Origin: Desulfobacteraceae bacterium
GTDB lineage: Bacteria; Desulfobacterota; Desulfobacteria; Desulfobacterales; Desulfosarcinaceae
Length of the DNA stretch: 6,018 nt
Direction of reading: 5' to 3'
NCBI GenBank assembly: GCA_027031325.1
Contig: JALVRI010000203.1
Span: 1-6,018, forward strand
Both the position numbers and the translations under genes were made by a program. Positions within the stretch are counted from its first letter, which is position 1; every line of letters starts with the position of its first letter. Below are positions 1 through 6,018 of this stretch, piece after piece. The notes beneath the pieces are model-generated. The model saw nothing but the letters and a program-made list of their open reading frames with translations. It was not told the DNA's origin and did no database searches.

Positions 1-24
1 GTATTATTAAGGAAAACCCTCCGC

Positions 25-52
25 TTGTTAAAAAGTTCGGGTCATATATTAT
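25..52 (+). promoter_or_regulatory. possible sigma70-type promoter of the cluster
   Basis: TTGTTA at 25-30 and TATTAT at 47-52 are separated by 16 bases, close to the housekeeping -35/-10 pattern. An overlapping TATATT at 45-50 gives a poorer 14-base spacing. The first 60 bases are AT-rich (18 of 60 are G or C by hand count), unlike the coding DNA that follows, and no other good promoter is seen before the first gene. Transcription from here would give a leader of roughly 180 bases. The match is by eye in an AT-rich stretch, so chance is a real alternative. Confidence 0.3.
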
Positions 53-129
53 GAAATATTTTTCGTGGCCAGGATTAGCCTCCTATTAGCAGCCGTGAAA
101 GAGAAGGTCAATTTATTTCCTTCCTTTGC

Positions 130-152
130 AGATGCAGCGGGTTGTTGCATCT
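130..152 (+). promoter_or_regulatory. stem-loop in the 5' leader
   Basis: AGATGCA at 130-136 pairs perfectly with TGCATCT at 146-152. One further G-T pair (137/145) would close a 7-base loop. No run of T follows, so it is not an intrinsic terminator. It lies in the presumed leader of the first gene and covers the upstream in-frame TTG codons at 142 and 145, which makes those poor start codons. It matches no riboswitch class that I recognise. It could affect message stability or early translation, or have no role. Confidence 0.35.
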
Positions 153-240
153 TGAAAACCGTATTAATAGATGGCAGTCTGGAATAAATCTTGTCTGTCT
201 TAGCCGAAAATATTCTTTCAGCTTCCCGGGATCTTGCCTG

Positions 241-1371
241 ATGCAGAAAAATGAAATGTTCAAGGCCCTCCAGATATCGGCAGGTGGAAAAAACCGCGGG
301 TTGGATTGGTACTCAATCATGCCCGGCGACCGGGTTACGGGACGGGTGCTGGAAGTATCTCCCGATGGTCAGGCCATCATAGGACTTGGAAAGCTTAAGG
401 TCCGGGCCAGGGTCGATTTTAAAGTTCAGCAGGGGCAGCTTCTTAAACTGGTGGTTGTAAAAGCGGGGCAGCCCTTGTGGCTCAAAACCATCTCCGGCGA
501 CCGGGGCGGGCCGGACAATCTTTTCCCGGCAGCCGAGAGGGTATCGGCCGATGGTCAAACCATGGGCATCAAGATGTTGGCCGCCTGGCTGAAGTCGGAA
601 GTTCCTGAGCCGCCCCTGGAGATCAGGAAAGCTTTCCTGAGAATAATCGAGATCCTGTCGCCCCTTGATATGGATGGCCCGGAATCCGGGCTGGCCGATA
701 AGCTCAGGCAGATCCTGGAAAACGGGGGACATTTTTTCGAAGCCCGGGCTTTCGCAATATCCTCCGGACCCCATGGAGGGGGCCGAAAAGGATACATCAG
801 GTCCGGGATAGGCCGGGTGATGGCAAAGGACTTGAAGGCGGTGGTTCATGCCGCCGCAAACTGGCTGGAGGGTAAAGACGCCCAGAAGTTGCTCGATGCC
901 GGTCAAAAAAGAAGCTTTCAGGCCCTGCTGGAGTCAATCGGCAGAAGGATAGAGGGTCGGCAGAAAAAAATGTTGCTGACAGCCGGGAATTTGGGCGACG
1001 GGATCTTGCTTGATTTGCAGATACCGATTGCCGGGCTGAAACAGCCTGTCAAATTTTCCGTATTCTATCCAAAACGGAAACATGGTAACCAGGAATCCGG
1101 GCACCGGGTCAGCTTGCTGTTGGAACTTGAACATCTGGGTCCCTTGAGGGCGGACGTGGCCCTGAAAAATGAGCACCTGAGCTTGTATATCTACGTTTCA
1201 AAAAGGGAAATTGCCGCTATGGTTGAAAAAAGTCTTCCGGTTCTGCTGGCAAGCCTGAGGGAAGATTTCAGTCTGGTCGAAAGTAAGGTGCTGGCAGAAA
1301 AGCAGGAGGTGGAAAGGATACGAAGGCGATTCCGCCAAGATCCTGAAAAAGGCATCGATCTGCTTGTCTGA
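241..1371 (+). CDS. FliK-like protein (flagellar hook-length control C-terminal domain; YlqG-type)
   Basis: About 376 residues from the ATG at 241. Seen: a small beta-rich N-terminal segment (about residues 27-85, beginning MPGDRVTGRVLEV); a helical middle containing LENGGHFFEARAFA (about 159-172), the family-like 'L..sG.FfEa.la' signature; an 'RRIEGRQKKMLL' segment (about 233-245); and a C-terminal domain from about residue 288 with 'ELEHLGPLRADVAL', the LGP core typical of the FliK C-terminal (Flg_hook) fold, then a charged tail ending in IDLLV. Family knowledge: FliK controls hook length and switches export specificity by contacting the FlhB cytoplasmic domain; stand-alone relatives such as B. 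subtilis YlqG have no settled role. The FlhB-like gene just downstream supports the assignment. The start is uncertain. The frame is open upstream to TTG 142, but that stretch is poorer in GC, contains a hairpin and looks non-coding. ATG 241, ATG 256 and ATG 319 are all possible, and none has a good ribosome binding site. No signal peptide or membrane segment is seen, so the protein is probably cytoplasmic. Confidence 0.75.
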   Translation: MQKNEMFKALQISAGGKNRGLDWYSIMPGDRVTGRVLEVSPDGQAIIGLGKLKVRARVDFKVQQGQLLKLVVVKAGQPLWLKTISGDRGGPDNLFPAAERVSADGQTMGIKMLAAWLKSEVPEPPLEIRKAFLRIIEILSPLDMDGPESGLADKLRQILENGGHFFEARAFAISSGPHGGGRKGYIRSGIGRVMAKDLKAVVHAAANWLEGKDAQKLLDAGQKRSFQALLESIGRRIEGRQKKMLLTAGNLGDGILLDLQIPIAGLKQPVKFSVFYPKRKHGNQESGHRVSLLLELEHLGPLRADVALKNEHLSLYIYVSKREIAAMVEKSLPVLLASLREDFSLVESKVLAEKQEVERIRRRFRQDPEKGIDLLV

Positions 1372-1396
1372 GTTTTAGGACCTGAGCTGTGGCATG

Positions 1397-1402
1397 AAAG
1401 GA
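1397..1402 (+). promoter_or_regulatory. ribosome binding site deciding the GTG start of the flhB-like gene
   Basis: AAAGGA lies 7 bases before the GTG at 1410, a normal spacing. It supports GTG as the start; the nearby ATG at 1394 is in another frame. No terminator or promoter is seen in the 38-base gap after the FliK-like gene, so the two are probably co-transcribed. Confidence 0.6.
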
Positions 1403-1409
1403 ACGATCC

Positions 1410-1697
1410 GTGGCACAAGATAAGGAAAAAGGGAGCAAGGCGGTTGCGCTCAAATACAGCCATGGCCGGGACAGAGCACCCATGGTCGTTGCCAAAGGCC
1501 GCGGACTGGTTGCCGAGAGAATCATTTCGATTGCCAAGGCCAATCAGGTCCCCTGTGTGGAAGACCCCCAACTTGTAGAAGCCCTGGCCAGCCTCGATCT
1601 AGACGTCGAGATTCCGGCGGATTTATATCTTGCCGTGGCCAAGGTCCTGGCCTTTGTTTACCGCCTGGAGAAAAATCACGATACGGATAGGGTATGA
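1410..1697 (+). CDS. FlhB C-terminal-domain-like protein (YlqH/FlhX type)
   Basis: A 95-residue protein with a GTG start. Residues 11-86 follow the cytoplasmic C-terminal domain of FlhB/YscU export-gate proteins closely: AVALKY (11-16), APMVVAKG (23-30), LVAERIISIA (33-42), VPCVEDPQL (47-55) and EIPADLYLAVAKVLAFVYRL (67-86). Full-length FlhB has four membrane helices and an NPTH motif where it cuts itself just before the AVALKY-like strand. Both are absent here: the residues before AVALKY are KGSK, so the protein cannot autocleave in the usual way. It resembles the released FlhB C-terminal fragment as a free-standing cytoplasmic protein. Such short paralogues are known; some can partly replace the FlhB C-terminal part, while others occur away from flagellar genes. 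The FliK-like gene precedes it, matching the natural FliK-FlhB partnership, and its TGA overlaps the recB start. The family call is secure, the cellular role is not. Confidence 0.9.
   Translation: MAQDKEKGSKAVALKYSHGRDRAPMVVAKGRGLVAERIISIAKANQVPCVEDPQLVEALASLDLDVEIPADLYLAVAKVLAFVYRLEKNHDTDRV
1694..1697 (+). other. ATGA stop/start overlap joining flhB-like gene and recB
   Basis: The ATG of recB (1694-1696) shares bases with the TGA of the flhB-like gene (1695-1697). Only a weak GGA at 1685-1687 lies upstream. This is the classic layout for translational coupling, in which ribosomes finishing the small gene restart on recB, so expression of the two proteins should be linked. Confidence 0.85.
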
Positions 1698-4600
1698 AAC
1701 AATTCCGGTGGTGGGAAATCCCCCTGAGCGGAGTGAATCTGATCGAGGCGAGCGCAGGTACCGGCAAGACCTACACGATCGCCGCGCTCTACCTTAGGCT
1801 TATCCTTGAAAAGGGATTGGCACCGGAGAACATTTTGGTGGTTACCTTCACCCAGGCCGCCACCAATGAGTTGCGGGAAAGAATCCGTGGACGCCTCGAG
1901 GAGGCCCGCGGTTGCCTACTGGCCGGTGAGGCCGATCCTGAACTCGAAGCCATTCTGGCCCGTAGTGGCGGGATAAGCCGGGCCGTTGACAATCTGGAAA
2001 CGGCCCTGGCCCTCTTCGACCAGGCGGCCATTTTTACAATTCACGGATTTTGCCAGCGGGTATTGCAGGAATTTGCCTTTGAAAGCGGAGCCTTGTTCGA
2101 TACTGAGCTTGTTTCCGACCAGAGCCGGATTCTGATCGAAATCGCTGAAGATTTCTGGCGCCGGCACGTATACGACGGTCCGGACGAACTGGGGGGCTAT
2201 ATCGAGGCCAGAGCCGGAGGGGTAATCCCGGCAAGTCCCGAAGACCTGGCCCGCTTGTGGCAGATGGTCCCGGGGCCGGATGCCTTGTTGGAGCCCCGCC
2301 TGGAAGATGCACCTCTGGATGGGATCGAGCCTTTCCGGGGGGCACTTGGCCGGGTCGTTGAATCGTGGCCCGAGGTAAGCCGGGAGGTGATGGAATTACT
2401 GGCTCAGGACACTTTGAACGGGAGGATCTACGGCGGAATCAAGGCCGCCAAAGGTGGGATCAGCCGTCGCGCAAAATGGCTGGCAAGGCTGGACAGGATT
2501 TTATGGCAGATGGTATCGATGCCAGGAATAAATTTTCCACTTAATGAACAAATACAGAAAATTACAACGCAGTATCTAAACCAGAAGGTGAAGAAAGGCA
2601 AGGTTCCTCCCTCCCATCGATTTTTCGATCTTTGCCAGCAATTATGGGATTGCGGTCAGGAGCTCGAGGTTGAGTGCCGGCACTATTTGTTGCGCCTTCA
2701 GCTGAAGTTTCTACAACAGGCCGGAGCTGAGCTGAAAGCAAGAAAAAAAAGATTGAATCTACAGTATTTCGACGACTTGCTCCTGGATCTTTGGCAATCC
2801 CTGGAGACGGAAAAGGGGGCTGAACTGGCCCGGGTCCTCAACCGGCGATACAGGGCGGCCCTGGTGGACGAATTCCAGGATACCGACCCTGTCCAATACA
2901 GGATATTCAATCGCCTTTTCGACCGGGAAGCTTGCATCCTTTTCATGATAGGGGATCCCAAGCAGGCCATTTACGGATTCCGAAGCGCTGATATTTTCGC
3001 GTACCTGGATGCAGCCCGGCGGGCCCGCAAGCGTTATACCCTGAATTTCAACTGGCGCTCCAGCAAGGACTTGGTGGAGGCTGTCGACGGCCTGTTTGCA
3101 AACCATCCCAATCCTTTTGTTTTCCGCCAGATTCAGTACCGGCCGGTTCAGGCTGCCAGCCGGGCCGATAATCCGCCGGATGGTGGCTCGAAGCTGAAAG
3201 GAGCCCCCCTGCAACTGTGGCCGGTCCTGCCGGAAAAGGAGGGTGACAAGCCATTGAGCCGGGAAAAAGCCGCCAAGATGGTGCTGGATGCGGTGGCCTG
3301 GGAGATCACAGAACTGCTGACCTCCAGTTCAGGTTGCAGACCCCAGGATATTGCCGTCCTGACCCGCACTAACCGGCAGGCTTTACTGGTGAAAGAGACC
3401 TTGTTGAAACGTGGAATTCCGGCGGCCTTGTTTTCGACCGGCAGCGTTTTCGATACTGACGAGGCAGAGCAACTTTTTTACTGCCTGGCCGCAATTGCCG
3501 AGCCTGAAAGGCGCGATTTGGTCAAAGCTGCCCTCATGACCGATTTGATCCGCCATAGTGCCGCCCTGGAAACAGGCATTGAAGACGATCAATCCCTGGA
3601 CCGGGTTTGGCAGGAATTTCAAGCCGCCCGCCGGGACTGGGTAAGGTATGGATTTTATCCAATGTTTCAGCGCTGGATGTCGACCTGGCAAATACGCCAG
3701 CGCTTGTTGGCCCTGCCGGACGGTGCCAGGCGTTTTACCAACCTGATTCATCTTGGCGAGTTGCTCTTGGCTGCTGAAATTGAAAACGACCTGGGTATCG
3801 GCGGAATACTCCAATTCCTGGCCGAGCGTTTGGCATCCAGTGACAAGATGGCGGAACAGGAGCAGTTGCGACTTGAAAACGACCGGGGCAATGTTTTGAT
3901 CCTGACAGCCCACCGGAGCAAGGGGTTGGAATTCGAGGTCGTTTTCTGTCCCTTTCTTTGGAGCGAACCACCACGCGGATCTTCTGAACCTTTGATTTTT
4001 CACGACGAGCAGAGGCAATGGCGCCTGGTTGTGGATCTGGATCCAGAGAGCGATCCGACCCGCGTCAAGGCCGCAAAACAGGAGATCCTGGCTGAAAACC
4101 TCAGGCTTGTCTATGTATCTGTGACCCGTGCCAGGCAGCGGTGCTACCTTGCATGGGGCCTGATAAACAAAACGGCCGACAGCGCCCTGGCCTACTTGCT
4201 TCATGGACCCTGGATGCAAAACGGAGACTTCGACCCCGAGGCTGTTGCCAGGAGGGTGGACCGCCTTGGCATAGAGGATTTTAAAGCCGATTTGGACCGG
4301 ATCGTGAAAGCCGGCAAGGGCAAAGTGAGTCTGGTCGCCCTGCCGAAAGATAGCGGTAAGAGGCCTTTGGAGTTGGAAAAAAGGGGGGATCGGCTTCCGG
4401 AAAGTAGGGTTTTTCCGGCCCGCACGGTTGCCAGCCGCAAGGTGACCAGTTTTTCGTCCCTTGTGGGAGAAATGCAACGGGACGAGCTGGATCGGCCCCG
4501 GACTGAATTTGGCCGCCAAGCTGGGGATGCCGGCAGCGGACTTGTCGACTTCCCGCGCGGTACCAGGGCCGGTCTCTTCTTTCACCACTTGCTGGAAAAC

Positions 4601-5284
4601 ACCGACTGGTCACAGCCTTTCCAAAAAGAGATGCAAGGGAACATTGATCAGGCCCTTTTGCACTACGGTTTCGAGCGTCGATGGTCCAAACCGGTCATGG
4701 AAATGCTTGTACGCCTAAGGGAGTTGAATTTTCCCGGCCCCAAGGCCCCTTTTTGCCTGGGGCAACTCGAGCCGGGTCGATGGGTAAACGAGATGGAATT
4801 CTACTTGTCCCTCAAACCGCTGGCACCTGAGAAGTTGCGCGCCATTTTTGCCCGCTACGGCCTCGACCCGGCCGGCGAGCTTTTCAGTCTTCAAATGGAA
4901 CGGCTCGATTTTTCCCCTGTTTCCGGATACCTCAGGGGGTTCATGGATATGGTTTTTGAGAGCGGGGGGCGCTTTTATCTTGTCGACTGGAAATCCAACG
5001 ACCTGGGAGGGTCACCAGGCGATTACAGCCCGCAACGCTTGATGGAAGTGATGGCCCAGGATTATTATTTTCTCCAGTATTGCCTTTATAGCGTGGCCCT
5101 GGACAGGCACTTGGCAAACATCAAGGCCGGCTATGAATACCAATCGCATTTCGGAGGAGTTGTTTATGTTTTCTTGCGTGGCGTGGCCCTTGAAGGTGTC
5201 GATGGGAATGGATTTTTTCATATCCGTCCCCATTCGGAACTGATAAAAGAGCTTGCTTCGGCCCTGATCGCAAACAGACAGTGA
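1694..5284 (+). CDS. recB: exodeoxyribonuclease V beta subunit RecB (helicase-nuclease)
   Basis: A complete protein of 1196 residues, close to E. coli RecB (1180). RecB is the 3'-5' superfamily 1A helicase and the only nuclease of RecBCD, which processes double-strand breaks for RecA loading and degrades linear DNA. Helicase motifs in order: Walker A ASAGTGKT (19-26), Ia VVTFTQAATNEL (49-60), TIHGFCQ (115-121), Walker B VDEFQDTD (391-398), III GDPKQAIYGFR (420-430), IV LNFNWRSS (450-457), V TAHRSKGLEF (738-747), VI LVYVSVTRARQR (805-816). A variable linker (about 840-950) leads to the C-terminal nuclease domain. There, GLFFHHLLE (960-968, with H964 the likely metal ligand), E1035, GFMDMVF (D1085), VDWKSN (D1098, K1100) and LQYCLY (Q1128, Y1129) match the RecB/AddB nuclease motifs. 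All catalytic residues are present, so helicase and nuclease should both be active. The start is fixed by the ATGA overlap and by the IEASAGTGKT segment beginning at residue 17, as in other RecB proteins. recD follows directly. Confidence 0.97.
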   Translation: MKQFRWWEIPLSGVNLIEASAGTGKTYTIAALYLRLILEKGLAPENILVVTFTQAATNELRERIRGRLEEARGCLLAGEADPELEAILARSGGISRAVDNLETALALFDQAAIFTIHGFCQRVLQEFAFESGALFDTELVSDQSRILIEIAEDFWRRHVYDGPDELGGYIEARAGGVIPASPEDLARLWQMVPGPDALLEPRLEDAPLDGIEPFRGALGRVVESWPEVSREVMELLAQDTLNGRIYGGIKAAKGGISRRAKWLARLDRILWQMVSMPGINFPLNEQIQKITTQYLNQKVKKGKVPPSHRFFDLCQQLWDCGQELEVECRHYLLRLQLKFLQQAGAELKARKKRLNLQYFDDLLLDLWQSLETEKGAELARVLNRRYRAALVDEFQDTDPVQYRIFNRLFDREACILFMIGDPKQAIYGFRSADIFAYLDAARRARKRYTLNFNWRSSKDLVEAVDGLFANHPNPFVFRQIQYRPVQAASRADNPPDGGSKLKGAPLQLWPVLPEKEGDKPLSREKAAKMVLDAVAWEITELLTSSSGCRPQDIAVLTRTNRQALLVKETLLKRGIPAALFSTGSVFDTDEAEQLFYCLAAIAEPERRDLVKAALMTDLIRHSAALETGIEDDQSLDRVWQEFQAARRDWVRYGFYPMFQRWMSTWQIRQRLLALPDGARRFTNLIHLGELLLAAEIENDLGIGGILQFLAERLASSDKMAEQEQLRLENDRGNVLILTAHRSKGLEFEVVFCPFLWSEPPRGSSEPLIFHDEQRQWRLVVDLDPESDPTRVKAAKQEILAENLRLVYVSVTRARQRCYLAWGLINKTADSALAYLLHGPWMQNGDFDPEAVARRVDRLGIEDFKADLDRIVKAGKGKVSLVALPKDSGKRPLELEKRGDRLPESRVFPARTVASRKVTSFSSLVGEMQRDELDRPRTEFGRQAGDAGSGLVDFPRGTRAGLFFHHLLENTDWSQPFQKEMQGNIDQALLHYGFERRWSKPVMEMLVRLRELNFPGPKAPFCLGQLEPGRWVNEMEFYLSLKPLAPEKLRAIFARYGLDPAGELFSLQMERLDFSPVSGYLRGFMDMVFESGGRFYLVDWKSNDLGGSPGDYSPQRLMEVMAQDYYFLQYCLYSVALDRHLANIKAGYEYQSHFGGVVYVFLRGVALEGVDGNGFFHIRPHSELIKELASALIANRQ

Positions 5285-5297
5285 CAATGTGTCCATG
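5282..5297 (+). other. recB-recD junction without a Shine-Dalgarno sequence
   Basis: recB stops with TGA at 5282-5284. An ATG at 5295, and an in-frame GTG at 5289, follow within 10 bases. No GGAGG-like sequence lies in front of either. Another ATG at 5287 is out of frame and stops after five codons. The short gap and lack of a binding site suggest that recD depends on ribosomes arriving from recB. Confidence 0.55.
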
Positions 5298-6018
5298 GAA
5301 ATAGTCAGTCGATTTTTGGAAAACGGATGGATCGAGTATCTGGATTATGCCTTCGCAAGATTGCTCGTCCGCCGATTCAAGGAAGAAAACGCCGCTGTCC
5401 TGGCCGCAGCCTCCCTGGCAAGCCGGGTGACCAGCCGGGGACACGTCTGCCTTGATCTTGACAATCCGGAAGTCCAGCTTGCCGACCTGGGTTTTGAAGA
5501 TTTGGACCTGGGCGGATTGCTGGAAGGGCAAAGATTGATGGCGTTGCTTGCCAAAAGCCCGGCTGTAGGGTTTGAAAACCAATATAAGCCATTAATCCTG
5601 AGTGGAACCAAGCTATATTTAAACCGTTACTTCAACTATGAAAGATCAATTGCCGACCAGGTAAGGGATCGCTGCCGGCAAGCAGCCGAAAATATTGATT
5701 CCAAGTTGCTTGCCGCCCTGCTGGAAAGGTACTTCGGTCAAGACGACCGAAAAGAACCTGTCAATTGGCAAAAAGTCGCAGCGGTTGCTGCTGCCTGCAA
5801 GCGGCTGTGTATTGTCTCCGGGGGACCCGGAACCGGAAAGACCCACACCGCGGCCAGGATTATAGCCTTGCTGCTTTCAGCTTTTCCGGGGAAGGTGCGG
5901 CGTGTGCTGCTGGCGGCACCCACCGGTAAGGCGGCCGCCAGGCTCCAGGAAAGTATCCTCAAGGCCCGCCGGGACCTCGACCTTGATGGTCCGGCTGCCG
6001 ACGGTTTTCCTGTCACGG
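5295..6018 (+). CDS. recD: exodeoxyribonuclease V alpha subunit RecD (partial, 3' end outside window)
   Basis: The first 241 codons of an open frame that runs off the right edge; E. coli RecD has 608 residues. RecD is the 5'-3' superfamily 1B helicase of RecBCD, the fast motor on the 5'-ended strand and regulator of nuclease activity. Seen: a helical N-terminal domain (about 1-155), the part that contacts RecB in known structures; 'NWQKVAAVAA' (157-166), the glutamine segment preceding the ATPase core; Walker A VSGGPGTGKTHTAA (174-187, K182 and T183); and motif Ia LLAAPTGKAAARLQES (205-220). Later helicase motifs lie beyond the window. This pattern is typical of RecD from RecBCD, with its short N-terminal domain and position after recB, rather than of the longer stand-alone RecD2. 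The start could also be GTG 5289, adding two residues. Nothing seen suggests damage. Confidence 0.95.
   Translation, partial: MEIVSRFLENGWIEYLDYAFARLLVRRFKEENAAVLAAASLASRVTSRGHVCLDLDNPEVQLADLGFEDLDLGGLLEGQRLMALLAKSPAVGFENQYKPLILSGTKLYLNRYFNYERSIADQVRDRCRQAAENIDSKLLAALLERYFGQDDRKEPVNWQKVAAVAAACKRLCIVSGGPGTGKTHTAARIIALLLSAFPGKVRRVLLAAPTGKAAARLQESILKARRDLDLDGPAADGFPVT

Noticed and set aside
51..89. Short open frame of 12 codons in the leader, starting at ATG 51
   Set aside because: It overlaps the proposed -10 element, has no ribosome binding site and shows no amino-acid run suggesting attenuation.
105..130. Possible sigma54 promoter suggested by the TTTGCA near 124-129
   Set aside because: No GG dinucleotide occurs at the required 10-base spacing upstream of the GC, so the -24/-12 pattern fails.
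313..906. Minus-strand open frame (197 codons) opposite the FliK-like gene
   Set aside because: The predicted protein is rich in Pro, Gly and Arg with no family features, while the + strand frame has clear domain signatures.
3383..4588. Long minus-strand open frame (401 codons) opposite recB
   Set aside because: It lies wholly antisense to the conserved helicase part of recB, shows no recognisable domain or ribosome binding site, and is expected by chance opposite a biased codon pattern.
4461..4718. Plus-strand open frame of 85 codons in another frame within recB
   Set aside because: It is an out-of-frame shadow of the recB nuclease domain, without its own ribosome binding site or domain features.
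4737..4763. Strong hairpin (9-bp stem with one bulged A) with a T-rich loop inside recB
   Set aside because: It lies inside conserved coding sequence of an intact gene, and the T run is in the loop, not after the stem, so it is not a terminator. Probably a by-product of codon choice.

Overview
The window reads left to right on the + strand as one compact gene cluster: a short AT-rich leader (1-240), a FliK-like protein gene (about 241-1371), a small FlhB-C-terminal-like gene (1410-1697), a complete recB (1694-5284) and the first 241 codons of recD (5295 to the right edge). No convincing gene lies on the minus strand, and I see no RNA gene, mobile element, CRISPR array or long repeat.

The organism is a bacterium with a RecBCD-type recombination nuclease and moderately GC-rich coding DNA. 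RecB and RecD sequences, together with a stand-alone FliK-like/FlhB-like pair, would fit a deltaproteobacterial (Desulfobacterota-type) genome. This is a low-confidence inference from general knowledge; nothing in the window fixes the taxon.

Two functional themes are joined. The first pair resembles parts of the flagellar type III export apparatus: FliK is the hook-length ruler and substrate-specificity switch, and the cytoplasmic domain of FlhB is the gate that FliK acts on. Both copies here are atypical. The FlhB-like protein is only 95 residues, has no membrane domain and lacks the NPTH self-cleavage site. A comparable pair is known outside flagellar operons, for example ylqG-ylqH in Bacillus subtilis. 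The second pair encodes two of the three subunits of exodeoxyribonuclease V. RecB is the 3'-5' helicase plus nuclease, and RecD is the 5'-3' helicase; they process double-strand breaks and degrade foreign linear DNA.

The two themes are physically coupled. The flhB-like stop codon overlaps the recB start (ATGA), and recD begins 10 bases after recB ends, so all four genes probably share one transcript. recC, the third subunit, is not in the window. The main point of interest is the coupling of an export-switch-like pair to recB-recD. The individual recombination genes look ordinary and intact.
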